Part shown: piece by piece, positions 17,468 to 26,159 of the stretch
Position numbering within the stretch: the first letter of the stretch is position 1
Layout: every line of letters starts with the position of its first letter
NCBI RefSeq assembly: GCF_011806455.1
Contig: NZ_JAATOT010000008.1
Span: 62,001 to 126,000 of the forward strand
Length of the DNA stretch: 64,000 nucleotides
Direction: 5' to 3'
Source: Celeribacter sp. HF31
Lineage (GTDB): Bacteria; Pseudomonadota; Alphaproteobacteria; Rhodobacterales; Rhodobacteraceae
Notes under the pieces: generated by a model
The model's input: the letters and a program-made list of their open reading frames with translations, nothing else
Told to the model about the DNA's origin: nothing
Databases searched by the model: none
Translations under genes and position numbers: made by a program

Positions 17468-19279
17468 TCAGAACAGGGAGCACGCCCCTTCGGTCGCGGG
17501 ACCGGCGTTGCGGCGGAAGGTCTCGAACAGCTCGCGGCCCATGCCGACGGTGTTGGCCGTCAAATCGACGGTGACCGCCTCGCGGGCGTCAAAGCCGTCT
17601 TCGAGCACTTCGAGCGTGCCGGAGGTGGCATCGACGCGGACCAGATCGCCGTCTTTGAGTTTCGCAATCGGACCGCCGGTGACGGCCTCCGGCGAGACGT
17701 GGATACAGGCGGGCACTTTGCCGGACGCGCCGGACATGCGCCCGTCGGTCACCAGCGCCACTTTCAATCCGCGATCCTGCAACACCGCAAGCGTGGGTGT
17801 CAGCGAATGCAGCTCCGGCATGCCATTGGCGCGCGGGCCTTGGAAGCGGACGACGACCACGGTGTCCTCGGTAAACTCGCCCTTTTGAAAGGCGGTTTTG
17901 ACGTCGTGTTGATCGTGGAAAATCCGCGCTTTCGCCTCGACCACATGGTGTTCGGATTTCACGGCGGAGACCTTCATCACGCCACGGCCCAGATTGCCTT
18001 TCAGCTCTTTGAGACCGCCTGACTTCTGGAACGGGTCAGACGCAGGGCGGACGATTTTATCGTTCACCGTCTCATGTTCGGGCTGTTCGAATGTGAGCAC
18101 ACCCTCGCGCAGTTTCGGCTCTTTGGTGTAAAGCGACAGGCCGGTGCCTGCGACGGTTTTGACGTCCTCGTGCAAGAGGCCCGCGGAGAGCAATTCCCCC
18201 ACAAGATAGCCAAGCCCGCCCGCGGCGTGGAAATGGTTCACATCGGCGAGACCGTTCGGGTAGACCTTCGCCAGCAAAGGCACCGCATCGGAAATCTCGG
18301 AGAAATCCTCAAGGTCGAGAATGATCCCGGCGGCGCGGGCCATGGCGGGCAGGTGCAGCACGAGATTGGTCGAGCCGCCCGTCGCCATCAATCCGACGAT
18401 GCCATTCACAAAGGCCTTCTCGTCCAAAATGGCGCCCACAGGCGTGTATTCATTGCCAAAAGCGGTGATCTGCAACGCCCGTTTGGTGGCTTCACGAGTC
18501 AGCGCATCGCGCAGTTCCGTGCCCGGATTGACGAAAGACGCACCGGGCAGGTGCAGCCCCATGATCTCCATCAGCATCTGGTTCGAATTCGCCGTCCCAT
18601 AGAAGGTGCAAGTGCCCTGGCCGTGATAGGCCTTCATCTCGCTGTCCATCAACTCGCGCCGGGTGATCTCTCCGGTGGCAAATTTCTGGCGCACCTTGGC
18701 TTTCTCGTCATTGGTGATGCCCGAGGTCATCGGACCCGCCGGAATGAACACCGTCGGCACATGGCCATAGGCGGCGGCGGCCATGATCAGCCCCGGCACG
18801 ATCTTGTCGCAGACGCCCATATAGAGAGCGGCGTCGAAACAGTTGTGCGACATGCCGATGGAGGCCGAGAGCGCGATGGTGTCGCGCGAAAACAGCGACA
18901 ATTCCATGCCGGTCTGACCCTGGGTGACGCCGTCACACATCGCCGGAACCCCGCCTGCGACCTGCGCTGTGGCGCCGGACGCGCGGGCGACCTCGCGGAT
19001 GATGTCGGGGTAGTGCTCATAGGGCTTATGCGCCGAGAGCATGTCGTTATAGGCGGTGATGATGCCGATATTGGGCGCGCGCCCGTCGGCCAGCACCTCT
19101 TTGTCATCGCCCATGGCGGCATAGGCGTGGGCCTGATTGCCGCAGGACAGATGCGCGCGCACCGGGCCCTGATCGGCGGCCTCAGTGATGCGGGCGAGAT
19201 AGGCCTCGCGGGTGGGTTTCGACCGTTCGATGATGCGTTGAGTGACTTGTGCGATCCGGGGGGCGATCTGGCTGTTCAC
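17468..19279 (-). CDS. edd: Phosphogluconate dehydratase
   Basis: Iron-sulfur dehydratase converting 6-phosphogluconate to 2-keto-3-deoxy-6-phosphogluconate, the first committed Entner-Doudoroff step. The 603 residues match the IlvD/Edd family. Visible are the cluster cysteines in VPAMCDGVTQGQTGM and SHNCFDA, plus GTCTFYGTANSNQ, MATGGSTNLVLHLPA and the C-terminal TDGRMSGASGKVPACIHV. Unusually it is not adjacent to eda, which lies 2 kb away on the same strand with two plus-strand genes in between. Both carry the same upstream palindrome. Confidence 0.97.
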   Translation of the reverse strand: MNSQIAPRIAQVTQRIIERSKPTREAYLARITEAADQGPVRAHLSCGNQAHAYAAMGDDKEVLADGRAPNIGIITAYNDMLSAHKPYEHYPDIIREVARASGATAQVAGGVPAMCDGVTQGQTGMELSLFSRDTIALSASIGMSHNCFDAALYMGVCDKIVPGLIMAAAAYGHVPTVFIPAGPMTSGITNDEKAKVRQKFATGEITRRELMDSEMKAYHGQGTCTFYGTANSNQMLMEIMGLHLPGASFVNPGTELRDALTREATKRALQITAFGNEYTPVGAILDEKAFVNGIVGLMATGGSTNLVLHLPAMARAAGIILDLEDFSEISDAVPLLAKVYPNGLADVNHFHAAGGLGYLVGELLSAGLLHEDVKTVAGTGLSLYTKEPKLREGVLTFEQPEHETVNDKIVRPASDPFQKSGGLKELKGNLGRGVMKVSAVKSEHHVVEAKARIFHDQHDVKTAFQKGEFTEDTVVVVRFQGPRANGMPELHSLTPTLAVLQDRGLKVALVTDGRMSGASGKVPACIHVSPEAVTGGPIAKLKDGDLVRVDATSGTLEVLEDGFDAREAVTVDLTANTVGMGRELFETFRRNAGPATEGACSLF

Positions 19280-19707
19280 GGGTCTGGCCTTTTTCTGGTG
19301 TGGCGGTCTGCTGTGTGAAAATCGTTTGGGTCTAAAAGAAAGCCTCTGTCGGGCATGATCTCCGCAGGTTTTGCGGTGCGCTTAAGCGCATCTGCGGGGG
19401 TTAGCGCTAACCTATCCGGTCTCCCCTAGAATGTCCACCTGTGACGCGCGGATGTCATGGAAAGATCATCCACCGCGTCTTGCGTTATGCTGCACAGGCA
19501 TGGGGTTGCTGCAAGTGCATAACGGGTCTTCCGCTTTGGCACTCGTCTGCGTCAGGTGTTTTGACCTATAATCAAGTCATCGGGAGGATCAACGCAAACC
19601 GGCTTTGTCACGACAGGCCAAAACAGAACGCGGCACACAAGGCCGCTCACAGAGCCAAGATGACAGGCACTCAGCCGAGAGGCTGAAGACAACGCAAAGG
19701 TGATCCT
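19280..19707. other. Intergenic region between edd and a short DUF1127-like gene
   Basis: No longer gene seen. It contains the edd operator (19399-19412), a TATAAT box at 19567-19572 without a good -35 at standard spacing, and a small GNRA-type hairpin TCAGCC-GAGA-GGCTGA at 19672-19687 shortly before the 19708 start. Confidence 0.5.
19399..19412. promoter_or_regulatory. GGTTAGCGCTAACC operator upstream of edd
   Basis: Perfect 14-bp palindrome about 120 bp upstream of edd, containing the same TTAGCGCTAA core as the site upstream of eda. LacI-family style symmetry. The repressor gene is not in this window. Confidence 0.72.
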
Positions 19708-19872
19708 ATGACCAACACGACGATTTACACGACCGAAGGCTTTATCGACATGACCGCCATCGAAAAAGAAGCCCGCCAAATGCGCGCTGAAGTCATGCGC
19801 TCCGCGTTTCGCGGGGCTGGTCAATGGCTGCGCGCGCGCTTTCACGGCCACCGTGCCGGCGAACTGGCCTGA
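19708..19872 (+). CDS. Short DUF1127-like/RSP_7527-type protein, 54 aa
   Basis: A 54-residue protein starting MTNTTIYTTEGFIDMTAIEK, with a basic amphipathic C-terminal part (RSAFRGAGQWLRARFHGHR). The order, a short acidic N-terminus then an Arg-rich helix with a conserved Trp-Leu, is that of the small arginine-rich DUF1127-like proteins that Rhodobacteraceae carry in many copies. Several of these are linked to RNA binding and small-RNA control in Rhodobacter. An AAAGG ribosome binding site lies upstream and a strong terminator downstream, both supporting a real independent gene. Family placement is from pattern only. Confidence 0.72.
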   Translation: MTNTTIYTTEGFIDMTAIEKEARQMRAEVMRSAFRGAGQWLRARFHGHRAGELA

Positions 19873-19936
19873 TCAAGGTTCGGACGCCGCTCGTGGTGTG
19901 ATTTGACGCCACGGTAAAACATTGTGAATGCATGTG

Positions 19937-19963
19937 AAATCCCGGAAATGTTCCGGGATTTTC
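19937..19963 (+). terminator. Rho-independent terminator of the short gene
   Basis: AAATCCCGGAA (19937-19947) pairs with TTCCGGGATTT (19951-19961) around a 3-base loop. Confidence 0.88.
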
Positions 19964-20028
19964 GCATTTTGGCCTCATTTGGATGGGATATTAACCATGA
20001 ATTGAGGGGAAAATCCCCGGAGGCCGTC

Positions 20029-20658
20029 ATGAAAAACATCGCTACAAAAAAGACACTTAAAATCGCAGCAGCTCTTCTGATCGCAGCCGCCACCAGTGCG
20101 TGCACGACAGAGTCCATTTCCCGCGCCACGCCTCTTGGGGCCACCTTCGGCGCAGCCGCTCCTTCGGATGCGGTGAGGATCGCGCCGGATTTCCGGGTCA
20201 CCAAGGTGAACGTCGTGGTCCCCGGTTCGCTCTCCGTCTCGGAAGACAACGGCATCAAACCGCGCGCAGATATCGTCTGGCGCGAAGATCCTTTTGGCAA
20301 CCGTTACGAGCAGGTCAAAGCGGTGATGGAGGCCGGTCTGACCTCGGGCACCCGCGCGCTCAAAGGTCACACGCCGGTCGTGCTCGACGTGCAAATGGTG
20401 CGTTTCCATGCGCAGACCGAGCGCGTGCGCTATTCCAACCTGCCGTCGAAACATGAGATTGAATTCCTGCTGACCGTGCGGGACGCCAACACCGGCGCCG
20501 TCCTCGTGCCGTCCCATATGGTCAACGCCACTTTCGATGCGCTCGGCGGCAATGCGGCCGTCGCGGCGGATCGCGCGGGCCTCACCCAGAAACAGCGGAT
20601 CGGTGAGCATCTTTCTACTGTGATCGTTTCCGAACTCTCGAAACCGATGGCTTTGTGA
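20029..20658 (+). CDS. Lipoprotein, DUF6778-like, 209 aa
   Basis: Predicted outer-membrane or periplasmic lipoprotein. The start at 20029 is set by GGAGG six bases upstream. It gives a signal peptide MKNIATKKTLK followed by an Ala-rich hydrophobic core and a lipobox ending ATSAC (Cys25). The mature part holds ADIVWREDPFGNRYEQV and later VLVPSHMVNATFDAL. It resembles the uncharacterised DUF6778 lipoproteins of Rhodobacteraceae; I am not certain of the family name. It precedes the methyltransferase gene by 54 bp on the same strand. Confidence 0.8.
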   Translation: MKNIATKKTLKIAAALLIAAATSACTTESISRATPLGATFGAAAPSDAVRIAPDFRVTKVNVVVPGSLSVSEDNGIKPRADIVWREDPFGNRYEQVKAVMEAGLTSGTRALKGHTPVVLDVQMVRFHAQTERVRYSNLPSKHEIEFLLTVRDANTGAVLVPSHMVNATFDALGGNAAVAADRAGLTQKQRIGEHLSTVIVSELSKPMAL

Positions 20659-20712
20659 TCCGCATCGCGATCCCTCTTTCTAAGAGGCCAGAACAGCGCT
20701 AAGAGGGCTCTC

Positions 20713-21930
20713 ATGACAGAGCCCACTTTTTCTTTTCCGACCATCCGCCTCAAACCCAAAGCCAACGCCCGGGCCATTCGCCACGGCGCCCCTTGGGTTT
20801 ATGACAACGAGCTGGTCACCGACCGCCGCACAAAATCCATCGCGCCGGGCACCATCGCCCGGCTCGAAGACAATGACCGAAATTTCCTCGCCCTTGTGGC
20901 CGTGAACCCGAACTCGCGCATCTTTGGCCGCGTGTTGGAGCGCGCCGAGGAGGCCGAAATCGACACGGAGTGGTTCGCGACCCGGATCGCCACCGCCTTG
21001 GCGCATCGCGAAACGCTCTTCGATCAGCCGTTCTACCGTCTGATCCATGCCGAGGCCGATGGCTTGCCGGGCGTGGTGATCGACCGTTTCGGCGACACCT
21101 GTGTGGTGCAACCCAATGCCGCCTGGGCCGATGTTCTGATCGAACCGCTCTCTGAAGCGCTGCGTCAGGTGACCGGCGTCAACACCGTTGTGATGAATGG
21201 CACAGGCCGGGCGCGTGGCCTTGAAGGGCTTGAAGAAAAAACAGAAATTCTTTGCGGTGCGGTCGAGGGCCTGATCCCCGTGCCGATGAATGGCGCGACC
21301 TATATGGCGGACCTGCTGGGCGGCCAGAAAACCGGGCTGTTCTACGATCAGCGTCCGAACCATGCCTTCGCTCAGCGTCTTGTCGCGGGCAAAAAGGTGC
21401 TCGATGTCTTCTCCCACGTCGGGGGTTTCGCTTTGGCGTCACTTGCGGGCGGTGCGGCCTCGGCCCTGTCGGTCGACAGCTCCGCCGCCGCTTTGGAGTT
21501 GGCCGAAAAAGGCGCTGCGGCCATGAATAAATCCGACGTCTTCGCGACCCGCAAAGGCGATGCCTTCGATGTGCTGGCCGCTTTGGCGGAGGAGGGCGAA
21601 AGTTTCGATGTGGTGATCTGCGATCCGCCCGCTTTTGCGCCCTCGAAACCGGCCTTGGAAAAAGGCCTTCGCGCCTATGAGCGGGTCGCGCGGATGGCCG
21701 CGCCTCTGGTGCGCGAAGGCGGTTACCTCGGCCTTTGCTCCTGTTCGCACGCCGCCGATCTCGACAGCTTCCGCACCGCCAGCAATCGCGGGATCGGGCG
21801 CGGCGTCGGTCATCTGGGCCGGTCTGCGCAGCTCATCCACACGGGCTTTGCCAGCGCCGATCATCCGCTCATGCCGCAGCTCGCGGAAAGCGGTTACCTC
21901 AAGGCGCTGTTCTACCGGATCCTGCCGTGA
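20713..21930 (+). CDS. Class I SAM-dependent rRNA methyltransferase, RlmI-like
   Basis: 405 residues with a PUA-type RNA-binding N-terminus (KPKANARAIRHGAPWVYDNEL) followed by a Rossmann methyltransferase. The SAM-binding motif is KVLDVFSHVGGFAL, the catalytic-pocket motif is VICDPPAFAPSK, and the Cys motif is LGLCSCSHAAD. This is the RlmI/RlmK_L layout, enzymes that make 5-methylcytosine in 23S rRNA; the target position is inferred. Its TGA stop overlaps the GTG start of the following PIN gene. Confidence 0.9.
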   Translation: MTEPTFSFPTIRLKPKANARAIRHGAPWVYDNELVTDRRTKSIAPGTIARLEDNDRNFLALVAVNPNSRIFGRVLERAEEAEIDTEWFATRIATALAHRETLFDQPFYRLIHAEADGLPGVVIDRFGDTCVVQPNAAWADVLIEPLSEALRQVTGVNTVVMNGTGRARGLEGLEEKTEILCGAVEGLIPVPMNGATYMADLLGGQKTGLFYDQRPNHAFAQRLVAGKKVLDVFSHVGGFALASLAGGAASALSVDSSAAALELAEKGAAAMNKSDVFATRKGDAFDVLAALAEEGESFDVVICDPPAFAPSKPALEKGLRAYERVARMAAPLVREGGYLGLCSCSHAADLDSFRTASNRGIGRGVGHLGRSAQLIHTGFASADHPLMPQLAESGYLKALFYRILP

Positions 21931-22466
21931 AAGTTCTGTTAGATGCCTGCGTGCTTTACCCGACGGTGATGCGCGAGGTGCTTTTGGGCGTCGCGAAACG
22001 CGGGCTTTACACGCCCTTGTGGTCGGCGCGCATTCTGGAAGAATGGGCCCGCGCGGCCCGCAAACTTGGCCCAGGGGGCGAAGCCCAGGCGCGGGGCGAA
22101 GTGGCCCTCACGCGCGCGGCCTTTCCAAAGGCAGAAGTCAAAGAACACAAAGGCTTGGAGGCGCGTCTTTACCTAAAAGACGAGAATGACATCCATGTGC
22201 TCTCCGCCGCAATCGCGGGCGGCGCCGAGGCGATTGTCACGATGAATGCGCAGGATTTTCCGCGTCATGTTCTGGCCGAGGAAGGGCTTGAACGCTGGGA
22301 CCCGGATGGGTTCCTCTGGCTGCTTTGGTCGGATCATCCCGAGGCTGTCTCGGCGGTGGTCGAGGAGGTGCGCCAAGAGGCGGAGCGGTTGTCGGGCGAG
22401 GCCTGGGATGTGCGGCGTCTGATGAAAAAGGCGCGGCTTCCGAGGCTGGGCAAGGCGCTCAGCTGA
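21927..22466 (+). CDS. PIN domain protein (RSP_2648-like), 179 aa
   Basis: Predicted PIN-fold ribonuclease. The start is a GTG (21927) overlapping the stop of the upstream methyltransferase as GTGA, so translation is coupled. Acidic active-site positions are visible: VLLDACVLYP (first Asp), ILEEWARAARK (Glu), LKDENDIHVLSAAIAGG (third acidic cluster) and VTMNAQDFP (last Asp). No antitoxin gene is present on either side, unlike VapC modules. The coupling to an rRNA methyltransferase suggests an RNA-processing role rather than a toxin. Confidence 0.86.
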   Translation: MKVLLDACVLYPTVMREVLLGVAKRGLYTPLWSARILEEWARAARKLGPGGEAQARGEVALTRAAFPKAEVKEHKGLEARLYLKDENDIHVLSAAIAGGAEAIVTMNAQDFPRHVLAEEGLERWDPDGFLWLLWSDHPEAVSAVVEEVRQEAERLSGEAWDVRRLMKKARLPRLGKALS

Positions 22467-22470
22467 GGGC

Positions 22471-22498
22471 TTTCTTGAGTATTTTTGCCAAGAAAAAG
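22471..22498. other. 3'-end element with GAGTATTTTTGCCAAG
   Basis: Between the convergent PIN and M48 genes lies TTTCTTG / CAAGAAA (7-bp stem) containing GAGTATTTTTGCCAAG. A related GAGTATTTT element follows the gene ending at 29981. Probably a transcription-end or RNA-processing signal recurring in this family. Confidence 0.45.
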
Positions 22499-22508
22499 AC
22501 GCGTGGTC

Positions 22509-23189
22509 TTACGACCATTTCGCCTCATTGGCCTCGATGGCTTTGATCCGCTCGTGGGTCTTCGGGTGGCTCATCAACCACGCGGGCGTCGAGGCGCCAT
22601 GCGCGCCGGTCAGCTTAGGCAGTTTTTCAAACAAAGATTTCTGCGGCCCGGTGCCGATCCCGGCCTTGATCAAAAGCGCGGTGGCATAGGCGTCGGCCTC
22701 ATATTCGTCGGAGCGCGACAGTTTGGCTGCGAGCATTTGTGTGAGCCAGGCGGCGATATAGCCGCCGATGACCGGGATGAAGCGCGACAGGATCATGGCC
22801 AGTGCAGTGCGCAGCGCATTCTGGCCGGAAAAGTCGATCATCCGGCGTTTGGAGTGACCCAGGGCGACATGGCCCAGCTCATGCGCCACGACGGAGGCCA
22901 TTTCCGCATCCGTGATCTGTCCACTGCGAAATTTCTCGTAAAACCCGCGGGTGATGTAGACCTTGCCATCGGGCGCGGCGAGGCCGTTCACAGGGTCGAT
23001 CTCGTAGAGAAACACCCGCACACGCGGCAGATCGAGCGCGTCGGCCAATTGGGCAAACACGCGGGTCAGCTTTGGGTCGGCCAGCTCCGAGGACTTCGCT
23101 TCCAGCTCCCGCACGGTGCGACGGGCGGAAAAATGGTACATCGCGAAGCCCAGCAGCAGGGCGAGGAGGATGGGGGTGAATCTCAGCAT
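22509..23189 (-). CDS. M48 family metallopeptidase (HtpX/BepA-like), 226 aa
   Basis: Membrane-anchored zinc peptidase. The start at 23189 gives an N-terminal anchor, MLRFTPILLALLLGFAMYHF; upstream in-frame sequence lacks membrane or family features. The zinc site is VVAHELGHVALGH, with the third ligand in SDEYEADAYA. A central hydrophobic part (MILSRFIPVIGGYIAAWLTQ) may dip into the membrane. It ends with SHPKTHERIKAIE, the usual M48 end motif. Role likely in envelope protein quality control. Confidence 0.9.
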   Translation of the reverse strand: MLRFTPILLALLLGFAMYHFSARRTVRELEAKSSELADPKLTRVFAQLADALDLPRVRVFLYEIDPVNGLAAPDGKVYITRGFYEKFRSGQITDAEMASVVAHELGHVALGHSKRRMIDFSGQNALRTALAMILSRFIPVIGGYIAAWLTQMLAAKLSRSDEYEADAYATALLIKAGIGTGPQKSLFEKLPKLTGAHGASTPAWLMSHPKTHERIKAIEANEAKWS

Positions 23190-23227
23190 GTTCTGAATAT
23201 GGGGGCTGGTGTGTGCTGCGCCAAGGT

Positions 23228-24412
23228 TTAACGACCAAGGAGTTTCATGCCGCGATCGAGGCCTTCGAGCGTCATCGGCACCATGCGGTCGTCGAAAATC
23301 TCGCGGATCATGGCGATGGATTGCGTGTAGGACCAATGGGTCTCCGGCACCGGATTGAGCCAAAGATGATCGGGCCAAGTCTCCCGCGCACGCGCCAGCC
23401 ATGTGGCACCCGCTTCCTCGTTCCAATGCTCATTGGCACCGCCGGGAATGGCGATTTCATAGGGCGACATCGAAGCATCGCCCACGAAAATCACTTTGTA
23501 ATCCTTGCCATAGGTGTTCATCACCTCGCGGGTCGGGATTTTCTCGCCCCAGCGCCGGACATTGTCGCGCCACACACCCTCATAGAGGCAATTGTGGAAA
23601 TAGTAATATTCGAGATGCTTGAATTCGCTGCGCGCGGCGGAAAACAGCTCTTCGACCACCTTGATATGATCGTCCATCGAACCGCCGACGTCGAAAAACA
23701 TCAGGACTTTCACCGCATTGTGCCGCTCGGGCCGGGTTTTGACGTCGAGATAGCCGTGTTCGGCGGTGGAGCGGATGGTGCCGTCGAGATCGAGCTCTTC
23801 ATGCGCGCCAGAGCGCGCCCATTTGCGCAGGCGTTTCATCGCCAGTTTGATGTTGCGGGTGCCGATCTCCACCGTGTCGTCGAGATTTCGAAATTCCCTT
23901 TTGTCCCAGACTTTTACGGCGCGACGATGACGTGACTCTTTTTGCCCGATCCGCACACCCTCGGGGTTGTAGCCATAGGCTCCGAAGGGCGAGGTGCCCC
24001 CCGTTCCGATCCATTTGTTGCCGCCCTGATGTCGGCCTTTCTGCTCTTCGAGACGCTGTTTGAGCGTCTCCATCAGCTTGTCGAAGCCGTCCAGGGCCTC
24101 GATCTCGGCCATTTCCTCGGGGGAGAGATGTTTCTCCATTTCTTTGCGGAGCCAGTCCTCTGGCAGATCGAGTGCATCTAACACTTCATCTGAAGAAATA
24201 TTATCAAGACCTTGGAAAGACTTGGAGAAAGCACGATCAAAGCGGTCGAGATGCCGCTCATCCTTGACCATGGTGACCCGCGCGAGCAGGTAGAACTCTT
24301 CGATGTCATAGGTCGCAAGACCGGCCTGCATCGCCTCCAGAAACGACAGGAACTCCCTCAAGGAGACCGGCACGCCTTCGTGGCGCAATGTCTCGAAGAA
24401 GGGCAGGAACAT
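23228..24412 (-). CDS. VWA domain protein, CoxE-like
   Basis: 394-residue cytosolic protein with a helical N-terminal region and a C-terminal von Willebrand A domain. The metal-ion site is degenerate but recognisable as MFFDVGGSMDDH (D-x-G-x-S). Further VWA parts are YYYFHNCLYEGVW and VIFVGDASMSPYEIA. CoxE-like VWA proteins work with MoxR/CoxD AAA ATPases in metal-cofactor insertion or chaperoning; the MoxR partner here lies 2.8 kb upstream at 27180-28022 rather than adjacent. The start at 24412 has no evident Shine-Dalgarno. It begins two bases after the stop of a small membrane-protein gene, so reinitiation is likely. Confidence 0.87.
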   Translation of the reverse strand: MFLPFFETLRHEGVPVSLREFLSFLEAMQAGLATYDIEEFYLLARVTMVKDERHLDRFDRAFSKSFQGLDNISSDEVLDALDLPEDWLRKEMEKHLSPEEMAEIEALDGFDKLMETLKQRLEEQKGRHQGGNKWIGTGGTSPFGAYGYNPEGVRIGQKESRHRRAVKVWDKREFRNLDDTVEIGTRNIKLAMKRLRKWARSGAHEELDLDGTIRSTAEHGYLDVKTRPERHNAVKVLMFFDVGGSMDDHIKVVEELFSAARSEFKHLEYYYFHNCLYEGVWRDNVRRWGEKIPTREVMNTYGKDYKVIFVGDASMSPYEIAIPGGANEHWNEEAGATWLARARETWPDHLWLNPVPETHWSYTQSIAMIREIFDDRMVPMTLEGLDRGMKLLGR

Positions 24413-24414
24413 GG

Positions 24415-24579
24415 TTACACCATACGGTCGAAAAGGACGCCGAAGAACAGGCCGAGGATGCCGAAGATCAGCGCGTAAACCACCATATATTGCAGCTTGT
24501 CGGCCCGGTCGCCACCGCGCTTGGTGGCCAGCCGCCAGCCCCAAATCCCCCCAAGGAGGGTCAATACCAACCCGATCAT
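24415..24579 (-). CDS. Small integral membrane protein, 54 aa
   Basis: Short gene encoding two hydrophobic segments, MIGLVLTLLGGIWGWRLA and YMVVYALIFGILGLFFGVLF, joined by a positively charged loop (TKRGGDRADKLQ). The stop lies two bases before the start of the VWA gene, which has no good ribosome binding site of its own, so the pair is almost certainly coupled. GGGAGCGAGAC precedes its ATG. Function unknown; it could anchor or regulate the VWA protein. Confidence 0.75.
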   Translation of the reverse strand: MIGLVLTLLGGIWGWRLATKRGGDRADKLQYMVVYALIFGILGLFFGVLFDRMV

Positions 24580-24614
24580 GTCTCGCTCCCTCGCATTCGG
24601 GGTCCGGTGCGCCG

Positions 24615-26039
24615 TTATTGCGCCAGAGAGGCGATTTCGGCGGCGCGGGTCCGGACCACGTCATCAGAGCCAAAGCCATAGCGTGCCCAGCCCAAACTGT
24701 CGAGCCGGACGCTGCGGGCCTCGCTAACGCGACCCAATTTGTCGAGGGCTTCGGCCTCGGTCAGCATGAGGGAGGCAAGCAGGGCTGCGTTCTCGGCATC
24801 GCGGGCGGCAGAGATGGCGCTGGCGGAGATGTCATAGGCGGCCTCATAGCGGCCTTCTGAGAGGGCCAACGCGGAGAGCTGCATTGCCACATGGGCGGAA
24901 TGAAAGCGGGTTTCCGGACGGGCATCGTAAATGCGTTTGGCCTCAGTCAGGGCCAGCTGGGCGCTCGCGCGATCTGTGGCAATCGAAAGCCGCCCCAATA
25001 GGAACCAGGAAAACCCGGCGCGCGTGTCGCTCCAGCCCTCAGCGCGCGCAATGGCGACAGCGGTTTTGGCGTCTTGCAGGCGAGACGTCAAAGACCCGTC
25101 GCCCATGGCTCCCATGGCGGCCTCGGTCCAGGCGCGCGGGGTTGGCTGAACGGGAGTTGTGTAGCCGGTGGCGCCAGCCGGATTGATCCGGGCGAGAATG
25201 CCGGGCAGGGCGCGGGCCACCTCCGCGCGGCTCATGCCGGAGCGCAGCTCGGGCGCATAGGTGGCACGCAGGATGAGCATGTCGAACGGCGTCAGCACCG
25301 AATGGATGTTGTCGTCATTGTAAACGGAATCCGGCAGGCGATAGAGATCGTTCAGCGGCCCCAAAGCCTGCGCCAGTTCTTCGTGCAGGCAATCGCGGAT
25401 TTCCTGCGGCGGGACATTGGTCGGGATGAAAATCGACAGGCGTTCGCGGGTCGTCACCTGAGTCCAACTGAGGGCGGCGCGGCGGGCATGTTTGAACTCA
25501 TCCCAGCCGGAAACGTTGGGCACCACGATACAGGCGGTGTTGGGCGCGCGGCGGGACAGCTCGGCCTGTGTCAGCGTTTCGATGGTGATCGCGGCCGGCT
25601 GATTGGCGGGCACGCGGGTGATCGATATTCCGGCCTCGCGGTCGAGCCGGGTCAGCAGCCGCGACAGATCGTGGGTCAAAGACACGGGTACCGTATCGCC
25701 GGTGACACGCAGCGTGATCGGGCCTTCGAACCGGGTGAACCGGTCGAGTGTAGCGCCGGTTTCAAGCGCGAAGCTCAAATCTAGAAAGTCACGTGTAATC
25801 GAGGTGTTGGAGCGCGAGGTTGGTGCGGCTTGGCCGTCAGAGAAGACCTTCATCGGCGGCAGGTCGAGCATGTCGGAAGACGCGCGCGCCGACGGGGGCA
25901 CAGTGCTTTGCGGCGCGCTCATGCAGGCGCTCAACACGGTCAGGCTGCACATCAGGGCGGCCAGCGGACGAAGACGGCCTTTGGTTTTCTTGCTGTGCGA
26001 AACAGTCGCGTGACGCGTCAATATCCTGACCCTTTTCAT
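24615..26039 (-). CDS. DUF2927 lipoprotein with helical repeats
   Basis: 474-residue secreted lipoprotein. A long basic N-terminus is followed by PLAALMCSLTVLSAC, the last Cys being the lipidation site. The middle is a DUF2927-type domain, with CLHEELAQALGPLNDLYRLPDSVYNDDN holding the HE motif and reminiscent of metalloprotease-like folds. The C-terminal 170 residues are Ala-rich helices with TPR-like spacing (GRYEAAYDISASAISAARDAENAALL). ATG 26039 is used, since the internal Met nearer the lipobox leaves too short a signal. It is read in the same direction as the small membrane-protein and VWA genes. Confidence 0.85.
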   Translation of the reverse strand: MKRVRILTRHATVSHSKKTKGRLRPLAALMCSLTVLSACMSAPQSTVPPSARASSDMLDLPPMKVFSDGQAAPTSRSNTSITRDFLDLSFALETGATLDRFTRFEGPITLRVTGDTVPVSLTHDLSRLLTRLDREAGISITRVPANQPAAITIETLTQAELSRRAPNTACIVVPNVSGWDEFKHARRAALSWTQVTTRERLSIFIPTNVPPQEIRDCLHEELAQALGPLNDLYRLPDSVYNDDNIHSVLTPFDMLILRATYAPELRSGMSRAEVARALPGILARINPAGATGYTTPVQPTPRAWTEAAMGAMGDGSLTSRLQDAKTAVAIARAEGWSDTRAGFSWFLLGRLSIATDRASAQLALTEAKRIYDARPETRFHSAHVAMQLSALALSEGRYEAAYDISASAISAARDAENAALLASLMLTEAEALDKLGRVSEARSVRLDSLGWARYGFGSDDVVRTRAAEIASLAQ

Positions 26040-26159
26040 CTGTCTCAATCTGACCTGATTAACCCTAAACCATTAAGCTTTGAACTGTGGCAATTCTAAG
26101 GCAGCTCCCCGGAGGCCGCCAAGCGGTTTCGAAGGTAAGCGCAGGTTTTCAGGGGTAAA

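Noticed and set aside
19561-19575. FNR-like TTGAC...ATCAA before the short DUF1127-like gene
   Set aside because: The half-sites are five bases apart instead of four, so FnrL binding is unlikely.
21927-22466. VapC-type toxin-antitoxin locus
   Set aside because: No small antitoxin gene lies directly upstream or downstream; the PIN gene overlaps an rRNA methyltransferase gene instead.
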